DNA from: Paramacrobiotus metropolitanus
Taxonomy: Eukaryota > Tardigrada > Eutardigrada > Parachela > Macrobiotidae
Assembly: GCF_019649055.1 (NCBI RefSeq)
Contig: NW_026570235.1
Span: 868,001 to 932,000, forward strand
Length of the DNA stretch: 64,000 nt
Reading direction: 5' to 3'
The notes below the pieces were generated by a model. It was not told the DNA's origin. It did not search any database and worked only from the letters and a program-made list of their open reading frames with translations. The translations under genes were made by a program, and so were the position numbers. Position 1 is the first letter of the stretch. The number at the start of each line of letters is the position of its first letter. Below are positions 37,198 through 48,631 of this stretch, in pieces.

Positions 37198-38990
37198 GGT
37201 GTAAGAAATGTCGAAGAATTCACTAGCGGAATTTATCTTTGAAAGCGATACAACCGCACATTGTGACGATTATACTCCAGCTAAAAAATATAAAAAAAGT
37301 ATCGGTGTCTTCACTGTCGTATCGTTAAGCGACTGATGTAGAAGTACTGCATGCGCATGCGACTGCCGTAAGCTTCCGGGTCCGCATATAGCGGTATTGT
37401 ATAAGCTCTTGTAGCGTTTCTGGTTATTTGCTAGTCAAAGCTGAAAATATGGCAATTCTATTACGATATGCGCTAGCATTTCCATATGTTACTCTTACCT
37501 GGAAGTTACAGTACCTCGCTGATCTCCGAATCTTCGTCATATTGTTACACATATTATTCGTAACAAACTGGTTTCGTACGTACGGTGTCTGGTTGTTGTC
37601 GCGTGCTTTTTGCAAATCTCTCTGCATACATATTCATATGCCAGTAAACCTGCATACTGCGATTTGCGAATCCTAATTAGCACGATTTTGCTATAACGTC
37701 TGTCAGTGCCTATTGTACGTTTATTGTAAAAACATGTTTTAAAAAACTAATCAATTATTCTTTCTCGAAAACAAAAAGACGTTCATATGCAGTATATAAT
37801 ATACAAATAGGTTCGTAAGGGGCATAAAGGGTACGAGTGTAAAGGATGCTGATGTGTAAAAAGCTGACCCGCAGCAAAAACAAAACTGGGCACTTTTCTG
37901 TTATTTTGGATATTAAAATACATGCGACAAGTTAAGACCCGCATTATGTTACATTGCGGTAAGTATAATCAATCACAATTGGAAATAAAACTGAGTAATC
38001 CAGAAAATGGTTCCTTGCGCCCGTGCCGGGATCCCTACGCAATTTTCGGAACAATTACTCGCGATATCGCGGCGTAACCTCTTTGGATATCGCACCGGAC
38101 ATCAATACGTGTACCGCGTTAATTATGTTTGATTGATTTTTTAGTAGTGTTATAAATGAAGGACCTTAACTATAATTTTAATTAAATCATTCGTTAAGTC
38201 GTATAATTTTCTCGGTTAGCAATTTTCTGAGAGCTGAGGACAAGAGTAAGTAGCCAATTTGCCGAAGAGTAACTCGATCATTAGCTGCAATTAAATTATT
38301 AACCTGTAATTAATAGAATTACGTTGTGCTGTCCCGACGCTAAATGGTCTGAAAATATTTTGATAATACTGTAGTTGACCGATCGGCCTAAGTGACCAAA
38401 GGGGTCGGTGTCAGTTCCCAGTTACTGTACAAACTCGCAAACAGAACTTCTAACATTCTAACATTGGGCATGAAAACTGTTTACTATAGTTTGGTGCGTC
38501 ACTGCGCACGCAAACCAAAGGCGCAGTGTTTCACTTTCAAACGGCCTAGCGCAAAAAACTATAAAAAGTGAAAATGATATTAATGAGTGATATTATTAAT
38601 CCATCACGGTTCACGGGTGCATGTCCATTCTCGTGCTGGAATGCTGCAAATTGCAAGTGGCTTTGCTGTTTCTTCGCCTGACTGCACCAAAAATGAATGA
38701 ATGATGAATCTGCATCCAGACATCGACCCGCTAACCGGTAATGCGCCTACGGCAGCGATTGCATTATTGCGAATGATAAAACACGGGGGTGAAAAGGGGT
38801 GGCTACTGGCTAGAGAGATTTCGTAAAATTAATGGCGTGTGAAACAAACTAATTTACGATAACGAGTTGAACAATGAAGTACCAAAAAATGTCCCAGCAC
38901 ACTTCGGTTTTATATTTCAGAATAAGATTTATTGAAAATGACCGCGATAGCATCAACTTCAAAGATCAATCGAAGTGTTCCAATGAAATT
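37198..38990. other. Intergenic region between otopetrin and RPL21
   Basis: About 1.8 kb with no supported gene. It lies upstream of the otopetrin start codon and downstream of RPL21, so it should hold the otopetrin promoter and 5' UTR. An ORF near 37428-37676 looks like chance. Confidence 0.45.
38928..38933 (-). terminator. Polyadenylation signal of RPL21
   Basis: TTTATT on the plus strand reads AATAAA on the minus strand, 58 bp after the RPL21 stop. Confidence 0.6.
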
Positions 38991-40037
38991 TTATGCAACA
39001 AATTCATATGGAAGAGGCGATAAGAATTCCGGTTCATTCTTGGTGGTCTTGACCACGTGTCGTTTTCGGGGTTCCACTGGTCGTCGCTTCAACTCCACGA
39101 TCTTGTTGCTGGCTCGGGCTTCCTTCCTTCTCTGATCGTTGTCCTTGACGCGAGCGACAAAATCCTGTCGGCATTTGGAGTGGTGGACGTGCTCGATTCG
39201 GACATTGATCTTTTTGGGAATTATACGGGTTCTACGGTAAAATTCCAACCATTTTAGTACTTTGTGAGAGATTCTACTCAAGCCGCTCGCACCAATGGAT
39301 CAAATATCGGAAACTCCGGTTGCGATGCTTGCGAATCAGTTACTGTTTCTTAAACTTTAATCGAACCAGAATTATACTTCAACTGGAACTATATAATATA
39401 GTACTTATTACAATAATCCTTATTTCTGTGCTCGAGCAAACTCCAAAATTAATAGTTCTGGTCGCCAGATTCGTCAAAAAATCGCAATACTACAGTTCAA
39501 GGAAAATAACAACTTCGTTCAAACCTCTTTTCATACAACCTGCGCAACAAGACTGCGAACGGCATGAAAATGCAAAAAAGTAGGCCGCCACAGAAGCACA
39601 AAAATCAAAATCAGTTCTGAATATGAAAAGCTGAAGAACCTCAATAAAACCTCGGCACCCAAATCCCTGTACAAAACCATCTGGAGCCCATAGACACAAC
39701 AGGGCTACTCGAGCTCAATTATCACATACCTGACGCGTTTATTAACGATCACTCCAACAGCGCGCTTTGTGACGTTGAACACACGTCCCGTTTTCCCGTG
39801 ATAAAATTTGAAAGGCATGCCCTTCTGGATAGCACCGTTGCCCTGTAGAACAGAAAAGACACCGCTACACTTCGTTCACCAAATGGGGACCAAAGACTTC
39901 TCGCTTACTTTGACGTCCACGAATTCTCCGATTTTGAACACCTTCATATACGTAGACAGCTTTTCGGGACCATGGTTGCGGAATCCTCGCGAAAACATAT
40001 ACCGCGTTCCGCGGCGATATCCTTTCGTATTAACCAT
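38991..40037 (-). CDS. RPL21: 60S ribosomal protein L21 (eL21)
   Basis: Three exons: 40037-39909, 39842-39730 and 39231-38991, giving 160 residues, the same length as the human protein. Seen: [90 protein letters not shown] and the ending PLPYEFVA, all family signatures. It is a structural protein of the large ribosomal subunit. The gene is head-to-head with LSG1, the GTPase that finishes cytoplasmic 60S maturation; the start codons are 474 bp apart. Confidence 0.97.
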
Positions 40038-40511
40038 TTTGCAGGAGCGATTTTAATCCAAATCCACAATCACAAAATTGAAAAACTGTTAACCGTGGAG
40101 GAACCCAACACTCACACCATCCAAGATATGCAGTCAGTATCCGGCAAATCGCTCAGCCAATATTGCACAGTGCACGCTGCTGCTAAGCCGTGCTTATGCG
40201 TTTGATTTGCTGCGCAATGTGCAAATTTTTAGTCTGTAATGTGATATGTCACCCGAGGGTGGAGGTGTATTCGACTGTTATATTTTTGTATGCCACCACC
40301 GGAAGTCAGCTGGCTACACGGAAAGAATCTTCCGTGAGAATTCCAGCCTGGAGTTTCCAGGTTCGGGAATTTGGTTACGAGTGGATCTGTGGATAGTGAA
40401 ATAAGTACTGTAGTGGATTCAGGTTTCGGGAACGGTATTCTGTTCTTTCGGTAAATTCTGTGTACTGCTTTGTTAACTGCTGTATTAGAATCATAAGATT
40501 AAAAATCCGAG
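40038..40511. promoter_or_regulatory. Bidirectional promoter region RPL21 / LSG1
   Basis: Two divergent 60S-related genes share this 474-bp interval. ACCGGAAGT at 40298-40306 matches the core bound by ETS/GABP-type factors, which often sits in promoters of housekeeping and bidirectional genes. Joint control is inferred from position and this single motif. Confidence 0.45.
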
Positions 40512-43500
40512 ATGCCTCAGAGCCGAAGCAAGAATAGCTCTAACTTGGGTCGGGCTATGATAAAAAATCGTTTCCAATCCAAACGAGCTCCTAGTGATCA
40601 GTGGGTAAGGACTGACTACTCAAACGACTCTCTTCTTGCTTTGTTGTCCAGTGTCCGGCATTGTGTGACTTGTGTCACATTCTAAAGAGCTGTGTATCGG
40701 CAGATCGCTCCAGCAGATGCCACTTTTACAGCAGCACATAAAAGCGTAAACTTAAAATCTACCACGGATTCATCAGATTTGGAGGAATTCCTGGCATCGG
40801 CAACTTTGGCAGGAACTGAATTTGAAGCTGGTAAATCGTACATTGGATGACATTTGTTCTCACGGCAGCTTATGAAGATTTTCTGCTGCTGTTACAGAAC
40901 GTTATAATGTGAAATTAGTAACTCCGGATCCTCGGAAAGGAGTATTATCTCCCAGTGAAGCTAAACGCGTTAAAGAAATGCATGACACATACAAGAAGTT
41001 CTTAAGCATTCCGCGACGGTGGGCTTTGATTTCGGCAAAAATTCATATTAATTTTGGAACGCCTTGTGATAAAGTACAACTGCTGTGGTTGTTTACGTAG
41101 ACCGCATTGGGAAAAGTCTACTGTATCGGCTGATCTGGATGCTCGAGAGCGGGGGGATTTTCTGGAGTGGCGCAGACAGCTGTCCGAGTAAGTGGTTTAC
41201 GGCTGCCAAATTAAGTAGTGGCTTCCGTTTCTCAAAAGAAAATTATTTTACTCGTAACGCAACATGACTTGCGAGCCGCTTTTCCTCAGTCGTTTGTCGT
41301 TTAGCATTGCGTTACATATTTTGGTCAGCGTTAAATTGTTTTGATTAGCCTTCAGTCGTATTTATGAGCGTTGACTCGTACTGTATTTGCGTTACTGTAT
41401 TGTACATGCCGCATCATCATACATTTTTATGACTATGTATGCTTTGCTTACGTATGTACTAATTAACTCTGTATCGTATAATAATTGCCTTTTATCAACA
41501 GAATTGCTGAAATTGAAGGATTGATTGTGACTCCGTATGAAAAAAATTTGGAAGTATGGAGGCAGTTATGGCGGGTGTTAGAAAGAAGGTAAACGGTATT
41601 AATCGTAATTTGTAGACGATTAATACTCAACAACTGTGTAATTTGCGTCTTATATCGTGGTTTGTTAGATACATCTCAGCATCTGGGTTTGATATTGTAT
41701 ATCTATATGAACCAATCAGCTGAAAATTACTTTACAATTGTAGTGACATAGTCGTTCAGATTGTGGACGCAAGAAATCCCTTGCTGTATTATTGCGAAGA
41801 TTTGGCCAAATACGTTGCTGAAATCAATACGGGGAAAGAGCATTTTATTTTGATCAACAAAGGCGATTTGTTGTCGGACGTGCAGCGGTAAGAACGTTTC
41901 TGAAAATTTGGGATCACTCTCTACGAATACAAGCAGTAAACGTTAATTTTACAACTGGTGCAAGGATTATATAAACTCTGGCCAAATGGTGGTATGTACA
42001 GCAGCAGCTTCGGCTAAATTGCTTTTTGCCGAATTTTCTATTGTAGTTTGAGCTTCGTTATGATTTACACTGATGCAGGCAAACGTGGGCTGATTATTTC
42101 AACCAAGCCGGTTTAAAAGCAGCGTTCTTTTCGGCGCTCCAAGCCTCGGATGCCAACGTAGAAGTAAGCTGACGAAATCCGAAAGTTTTTATAAGTTATA
42201 ACCAGTACCTGAGATGGATCTAGTAATTACTATAGATAGGTAGTTTTGTTTGTTGCTCCTACATTGTTGGTTATCTACAGATCCTCCAAAAAAATTAGCG
42301 AAGAACAGGTGGAAAATATTTCCAGTGAATCCGACGAAGATGACGAAACCGACACGTCCGTGGAAAGTTCAGAGTCCGACAGCGAGGATTTTCAGAACGA
42401 AGAAAGTTCTGAAAGCGCAGATCAGTCGGATCGGTTTAAGACCCTTGTACCGGACGATTCCGAATGTCGCGGCGGTTCTACAGAAGGTGCCACAGCACCT
42501 CTTATAGCGGCAGTTCAAGAATCCTATCAATGTTCCAAACGTGTCTTGTCAAGGGATGATCTACTGGAACTGTTCCGAATATTGCGTCAATCAGAAAATA
42601 CCTTCATGGCAGATGTTACTACTGTTGGATTCGTAAGTTCTCCTCGCGACTTGCTTATCAGTATCCCGACCGGCAGTCATCTGTATTTTGATGGATAGGT
42701 TGGATATCCCAACGTAGGAAAAAGTTCCACCCTGAATGCTCTCATGCAGCACAAGAGGGTATCCGTATCGGCTACACCAGGAAAGACAAAACACTTTCAG
42801 GTATGGCTTCCATGTAGTGACTGTGTCGTAAATGAAAAAGTTTGTATACATATTATGATCTGGGCTCATTACCGTACAAATGGGTGTTGAAATTACTGCC
42901 GTTTTGTTTGTTAAGAAAAGCAGTTTATTGGAAAATGTGTTATCTGAAATTATTTTGAACAATAAAATGTTTATGGTACGCAGTATTACGCATTCGTTCT
43001 GATACTCACTCGTCAAAAGTTCAACCGTTTATACCGAAATATCCGCTCGTAGACCATGTATGTGGATAAAACCTTAATGCTCTGTGATTGCCCGGGATTG
43101 GTCATGCCTTCCTTTGCCTCCAGTGCGGCGGATATGATATGTAATGGAATTTTGCCTGTTGACCAGCTGCGAGACCCTCTACCGCCAGTAAATCTAGTAA
43201 GAAAACATTTTGGTGAAAGTTTGAATCCTATGTTCATGGAATACCGCACGCATATCAGCAATATCGTGTTCGCAGATCTGCTCGAGAATTCCCAGAAGCG
43301 CTCTTGAAAGTAAATATGGGATTCAGTTGCCATTTGTTAAAGAATATGGCGTGGATTATGAAATAATTCCACCGCCTACTGCGGAAGAATTTCTTAATGC
43401 TTACGCAAGTGAGTAATGTCGTGTCGAACTACAGTTCGTGAAAAGACGGTCGTATTCTTGTCAGGCATGCGGGGATTTGTGACAGCTCGGGCACTTCCTG

Positions 43501-44563
43501 ATATCTCACGAGCTGCACGACATATTCTGAAAGATTATATAAACGTGAGTATTTTGGCCTGTAAGTGGCAAAATGAAGTCTATTCTGACTGCTGTTAAAT
43601 TTCCTACAGCATACTCTAAATACGGAGTACAGATATTTGCTAAAATTTTTGTCCTGGAAGCTGGTATGTTCAGACCTGGGCAGTTATAACTTAACTCTAT
43701 AACTTAACGCGAGTTATTTGCGAGTTATCGAGTTTTAACGTAATTCTGTAGCGTAACTCGCTCCCAAAAAAACTTAACTCTAACGTAACTCGCCCAAAGT
43801 CTGTATATATTGTCTATGGTAGCGTAACTCGCGGTATAACTCGAAAGTCAGTTTTACTTGCATAAATAGCGTAACTCGTAGCGTAACTCGCACGCTACCT
43901 GTAACTCGTAAATTTAACGGTGGGTGCATTTTCCATAACTGCCCAGGTCTGGACTATGTCTATGTCTCATTCCAGTTTTTTTTTAATAGGGCGAATTGCT
44001 TTACTGCCATGCTCCACCCGGTATTAACCAGGACACATATCACTCGAATGAAACCGATACGGAACTTCAGTCAACCGAATCGGGAGTCCAAAATGAGGAA
44101 AAGCATCAAAAGGCGGAAGGTGTTTTGGTTTCCAGTGCGTCCACGCTACCGGCTGAGTTATCGACAGTATGTGTAAATGTGCACTCACCATCAGACACTG
44201 CAAATGCGCGGACAGTGCAAGAGATCGCGAGTGCATTTCTTGATCCAGTGGTTGTTTAATGTGTCTGGTTCGTTTTATAGAATACGCGAAGTGGAAGAGT
44301 CGACAGGGAGTTTTTCGCTGAGGTTTGTTTTTGTATTGTCGGCCAGCAAATTCGTTTGCGATGCATAGCTGCCTTGAGTAGCTTCTAGTAATTATCGCTG
44401 ATTTGTGCAGAGTGGAGCTGGAATTTACGAGAAGCGTGGTGGAATCAATAAGGTACGCGGACCGGTGTCCGCAGTGCCAGGGGATTCGCCGGCAAAAAAA
44501 CATTTCAAAAAGAACAAGAAAGAAAAACTTCGACGTACTTTTCGCCACTTAGATGTGCATTAG
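40512..44563 (+). CDS. LSG1: Large 60S subunit export GTPase LSG1, copy A (frame broken in exon 8)
   Basis: Fourteen exons: 40512-40604, 40704-40830, 40898-41018, 41101-41187, 41502-41588, 41744-41887, 42079-42163, 42281-42632, 42699-42800, 43053-43196, 43276-43408, 43465-43544, 43990-44250 and 44411-44563. LSG1 is a circularly permuted GTPase that removes the export adaptor NMD3 from pre-60S particles in the cytoplasm. Seen: SLGRA-like start (NLGRAMIKNRF), DLEEFLASATLAGTEFEA, FLEWRRQL, the permuted order DARNP and NKGD first, then an acidic insert (SSESDEDDETDTSVESSESD), then the P-loop GYPNVGKSS, SATPGKTKHFQ and DCPGLVMPSF. Exon 8 is 352 nt because an A run has seven bases (42288-42294), where the duplicate has six. 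Read as is, this gives a stop six codons into exon 8. With six A it would encode 655 residues (human 658). It may be a true mutation or a sequence error. Confidence 0.85.
43671..43951. mobile_element. MITE inserted in LSG1 copy A intron 12
   Basis: This is a 281-bp element with terminal inverted repeats CAGACCTGGGCAGTTAT and ATAACTGCCCAGGTCTG. The inside is built from repeated taactcg / cgagtta words and has no coding capacity. Copy B of LSG1 (53213-53225) shows the empty site. The CAG...CTG ends resemble hAT elements. No clean 8-bp target duplication is visible; the flanks share only tatgt. Confidence 0.88.
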
Positions 44564-44978
44564 TTGATTGGAGCATTTGGCGTTGCCAGTTTGCAGTCAG
44601 ACAGCAAATTATCTTGCATATGAATTTGTTAAATGAACGTTTTTCCTGCAGTTGCATCGGGAATACTTCATTTTGAAATCCGGTATCGTACCGATATGTT
44701 CTTAAAAGCTCAAATCGTTTATAAGAAGAAAATACGAAGGTTTACACAATTTGCGTGTTCGAATCAGCTGCGACGATACGCTAGGCGAATCTTCGAGATC
44801 TGTATGTTATGTCACGATGGGGCTTAATTTTTAAATGAGCTTTTTCGCAGTGTGCACGAGAAAGTTGTCAGTTGTGTGTTGTAGTGATATATTTGGCATT
44901 AATCACATCTTGTTCATCATGAATAAGAAATATGATTGTAGATGCATGCATTCAAATTGCAATTGCCTAATATTGTAG

Positions 44979-45552
44979 CTTAGCATCACAAGGATGGAAG
45001 GAGCTTTGACGCCTTTTGGTCTTCCCTACGAACAGTACATGGAAAATCTCGCTAAGGTATGCGGTTTTTAGTTGATCATACATCCATAAATGCTGCACAA
45101 CAATCTGAATGCCTGATGAACCAGTTTGTGATGTGTCTCTGAGACTGAAAATTTATTTCCTTTTCTGCGCTTTATACAGATGAATATCTTACTGAACCGG
45201 AAAATCTTGGCCGATTTTGACATTTGGGAGCCGCGGACATTTCGAGTAGGACTAGGTGTCAGAGAAGTGCGAAAGTTTTGTCATCAGGTTGTTCGAATCA
45301 GCTGAGCGTGTTTTCTCGCTGGTAGTGGCCATTATGCCAATCTCGGAATGCTGGAATGCCAATCTCGGAATTACTTACTAATTCCGATTATGCGAGAAGT
45401 CAGTAATATACTTTCGGCTTTTCTGTTTGCAGTCTTTGACTACTCTGGTCAGTCACAAGTGTGATTTGGAGAATGTCACTACTTCCGTTCAAAAAGCCGT
45501 GAGATCATATCCAACAGATTCGGTTTTAGTGCGTAGATGTCTTGAATTTTAA
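44979..45552 (+). pseudogene. MRPL20 3' fragment
   Basis: Copies of exons 3 (44979-45057), 4 (45180-45245) and 5 (45433-45552) of mitochondrial ribosomal protein L20 in plus orientation. They encode LPYEQYMENLAK, MNILLNRKILADFDIWEPRTF and SLTTLVSHKCDLENVTTSVQ. Exons 1 and 2 are missing: upstream sequence switches to the end of the LSG1 duplication. Splice sites and the stop are kept, but without a start the fragment cannot make the protein. The intact gene is at 56831-57856, minus strand. Confidence 0.9.
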
Positions 45553-46091
45553 TAGCGGGTTTCAGTTTGTTGTTCCTGTTTGTTTCGTGAAATTAATATC
45601 ATTGTTAGTTCGTTATAACTATGCTTGTGTTCAAAACGGTTGACGACTGTTACTAGTGTTACGCAGCGCACCAACTGCTAAGCACGATAAAGTAAATTGT
45701 ACAGATGTTTATTTAATACAAATGCCAAAAAAGGAAAACCAGTACTGGATAGAAAACAAAATCGGATCGCTTTTGACAGGAACAAGTACGCAAAAAAAAC
45801 GCAGCCGCGACTAAGCAAAAAGTACCTATACATAACGTTCGCTACATAACTAGCCACTGAGCTACTGATGTGCTTGCTTACTTATTACAGTTCAGCCAGA
45901 CCACTTAAAACGCGAACAGGAATGCCTCAATAATTCTTCCATGAATATAAACAGTAAAAATCACAAATTAGGGCAGAAGCTGTGAAGATCCGTTAGAGCG
46001 AGGTTCATGAGTGAGGACGCGCATGAATTATCGAAGCGTTGATAAGCCTGTAAAACAAAGAAAATGTACGAAAACGCCTTAGATCTGCCAA

Positions 46092-46182
46092 TTACAAAAC
46101 ATAAGCAGTCCTAAACTTCTCGAATTGCTCTCGGTCCACACCCGTGTTACGGTTAATTTCCTCAACAATGTACCGTGAGTAT
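46092..46182 (-). other. Possible 3' exon after the acidic gene
   Basis: Past the stop of the acidic gene is a gtacgtg donor-like site, then 70-odd nt, then a cgacag acceptor and an open stretch reading YSRYIVEEINRNTGVDREQF and FEKFRTAYVL before a stop. It reads like real protein. The copy near 56188 keeps the frame with substitutions (E to K, I to T, N to D). In the rebuilt transcript it would be 3' UTR, unless an upstream donor skips the stop. The role is open. Confidence 0.35.
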
Positions 46183-46257
46183 CTGTCGTTAGACCTTAAT
46201 ATCGTACAAGCATTAATTTTTGATTATGAAATATGAACACGTACCGACGGAGCAGGA

Positions 46258-47121
46258 TTACACAGCAGTGCCTTCGCCGGCGACAACAGCGTCATCCTTC
46301 TCTTTTGCGCCAGTATCCGCCTTCGCTTCTTCCGCTTTGGCAGGCGCTACTTCATGGTTACCGTTAGTTTCGGGCTTTGATTCTGTAGTCGGCTCTTCCG
46401 CGCTTCCATTTTTGACAGCCTCATCCGCAGTGCCGTTCTCCATGCGGGCTATCTTCTTGGCAACCGTATCCTCCTCCTCCAGCTGTCGCTTAGGAGCTTC
46501 AGCTCGGTTCTCAGACTCGGTTGTCTTGAGTGCTCCACCGTCCGCTTCCGCCTCGTTGCTAATCGGTGTCGGCGCAGCAGTAGATTCAACTGGTTTCGCC
46601 TCTTCCGTGCTGCTGCCGACCTTCTGGTCCTCGTTAGCCTGCTCGGTAACGGGAGCAGATTCCACAGAGGACGAGACAGCGTTTTCCTCCTGTTTCTCCG
46701 CTGGCGTGTGCTTGGTAACCACAGCGTCCGCTTCGAAGTGACCGTTTGTTCCGTTGCTGACGTTTTTTTCCTTAGCCACACCGTTTTCGGTTGTGCCGAC
46801 AGAACGATTGCCGTTCTGCATTTTGTAGACTTCCACTCCGTTGGCAGTTCGTCTACGCAACAAAACAGATAAACCACACCATAAAGACCATGAAATCTCG
46901 GTACAGAAAATACGTACAATGCCACAATGGCCAAGTGAGCACTTAAAACAGAAATCGCAAACACCACAACAGCCACAACAGTCGCCGTGATTAGGATTTT
47001 AGAGTGGAAACGGGATTGTTGTTGGATTTCCAATCTGATATCTTGGACAATCTGTGCGCGGGTTTTTTGTAGTTTTTCCGATAGATCCACATCTGCCAGT
47101 AGACCAAACTGCTGACTGACC
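46258..47121 (-). CDS. Acidic-tail protein with a membrane segment, PPP4R2-like tail (5' partial)
   Basis: Two coding exons are visible: about 47121-46918 and 46852-46258, joined across a short intron (gtacgt...gcgtag). The first gives LSEKLQKTRAQIVQDIRLEI, an amphipathic helix, then one strong hydrophobic segment (KILITATVVAVVVFAISVLS). The second is about 195 residues of disordered Glu/Ala/Thr/Asn-rich chain with NGVEVYKMQNGN and the basic patch KRQLEEEDTVAKKIARMENG, ending GEGTAV. The tail resembles the C-terminus of PP4 regulatory subunit 2, and a decayed neighbour (48632-49803) joins the same kind of tail to a PPP4R2-type domain. No start codon precedes the first exon in frame, so an upstream exon is missing. 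The membrane segment joined to a PP4R2-like tail is odd and may reflect rearrangement. Confidence 0.6.
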
Positions 47122-47210
47122 AAACCAAACTGACAAAACCAACCCGACTCTACTCACTAATGTATTTAGCATCAAGAATAATAATTCTTAACTTTTTAAT
47201 CGGCATCAGC

Positions 47211-47350
47211 CAGCGGCGTAACGAGATCAAAGGTTTGGGGTGGGCCACAAGTACTGGCTTTGGGGTAGGCCGTTCCCATAGACTCTATGCTATAACTTTT
47301 CGTTAAGGGTGGGCCATGGCCCCCAAATTATTAGGCTCGTTACGCCACTG
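47211..47350. mobile_element. hAT-type MITE with perfect 8-bp target duplication
   Basis: A 140-bp element starts CAGCGGCGTAACGAG and ends CTCGTTACGCCACTG, an inverted repeat with one mismatch. Both sides carry GCATCAGC (47203-47210 and 47351-47358). The end sequence and 8-bp duplication are typical of non-autonomous hAT elements. It lies just upstream of the acidic gene's visible exons. Confidence 0.93.
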
Positions 47351-47869
47351 GCATCAGCCATACACATAACAATTCGCCTGTGCGGGTTTACACTAAAAAA
47401 ATTTCAAATTTTAAACATTGAAAAAGTTTTAAACAAAGAAAAGAAAGTTTTCCCAAAAAGCTGAAAATTTCAGTTTCGTTGTTGGAATGTCGACAATTTC
47501 CGATATCTACCTGATACGAATCGAGGAGATGGAGGAGGAGGAGGCGTTCGTACAGGCACACTATCCAGTGAGCTAAGTGCTACAAAAACATTGAACAATT
47601 TACACATGCTGCCTGCGACGAAACTTACGGGCCAGTACGCTAAGCAATTCAGAGCAACTACGATTCCGATTAAGAAATTTTCTCGCAGAAACTAGAAAGG
47701 CTTTAAGGTGGCTTGAATTTAACAAGCACGCTCAATGGCGTTCACTGCAAATCGCTGCAACGGTCGGCCGTAACCTACTGCTGGTTCAACTATGATCACG
47801 TGACAGCCAGCCCTTAGCCTTGGTGAGTCGGCCCTGCTACAAGCAGGCGGTGCCTTCTTCCACCTGCAC

Positions 47870-48421
47870 TAGAGTTCGCAAATCGTCAAGATTTCGTAGC
47901 GAAACGGAAATTTTCAGCCCTTTGGAAAACCTTCACGAAACTTAATTGTAAATTTCGGAAAAAAATAACGAAACTTAGGGATTTTACCAGACCACTTAAC
48001 GAAACTTGGCGGTAACGGAAAATATTTTGCTTACTGAAAACGAAACTCAGCGAACAATTTTAAAAGAAAAAATACTTCCTAAAACTGGATCTAAATTTTG
48101 CTCATGTCCACTTCAAACCAGGCAAAAACTGTCGAAGGCAATAATTTATTGGAAAAATGAAAGAAAATAGACTAATTTCGCGCGAAGCTGACAGACACAT
48201 TTGTTTAAAATATACCAGAAATTTTAGTAAAATCCGAAAAAATAGCAAAATTTTTACCGAATGAAAGTAGCAGTAATAACTAGACGAAGCGAAAAGTTAA
48301 GTTGAAATAGCGAAGCTTAACGAAACGGTGTCTTTTGGCCCTGAAAACCTGCGCGACGCTTGACGAACCGCTTCGTTAAATATCGTTACGCTTCGTCATT
48401 TTGACGACTTCCGACTCTAAC
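47870..48421. mobile_element. Probable MITE, ~550 bp
   Basis: The left end (ctagagttcgcaaatcgtca) and right end (reverse complement ttagagtcggaagtcgtca) form terminal inverted repeats about 30 bp long with mismatches. The body is filled with cgaaactt / aagtttcg words and is AT-rich without coding frames. No clear target duplication is visible. Confidence 0.6.
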
Positions 48422-48631
48422 CGGCACCAGACATAATACTGGCAGTATCAATCTTCCACGGAACTCCTTCATTGTTCTCCCAGCACTGTTATCACTGCCA
48501 CAACAATCAACTAAACAGCAATGTATCGTATATTCACAGATAAATGTTACTAGTAGTAATCTCCCAATAACTACTGACATCCACGCGTACAATCACAGAA
48601 TGATTACCATTGGATAATCAGATCGCAATTA

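Larger units (their letters stand above)
44856..46685. repeat. Inverted segmental duplication, arm 1
   Basis: This block is the reverse complement of 55692-57519 with a few percent divergence. It carries the last three exons of MRPL20, the intergenic DNA after it, and the 3' part of a PPP4R2-like acidic gene. Its left edge abuts the end of the LSG1 duplication (44855). Its right edge corresponds to the AAAACGCTG word where DDX41 is cut off. Confidence 0.9.

Noticed and set aside
44024-44548. 174-codon minus frame opposite LSG1 exons 13-14
   Set aside because: It is the antisense of two LSG1 exons and the intron between them. The duplicate at 53288-53629 breaks it, while the sense exons stay intact.
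46220-46741. 173-codon plus frame rich in Ser and Ala
   Set aside because: It is the antisense shadow of the acidic-tail gene. The repeated GCx/GAx codons of the tail read as Ser/Ala on the other strand. The same happens at 55678-56157 and 63629-63916.
46449-47123. 224-codon minus frame with an Arg/Leu-rich end
   Set aside because: Its first part is the true membrane exon, but the Arg/Leu-rich remainder is read-through of the intron and the tail in the wrong frame.
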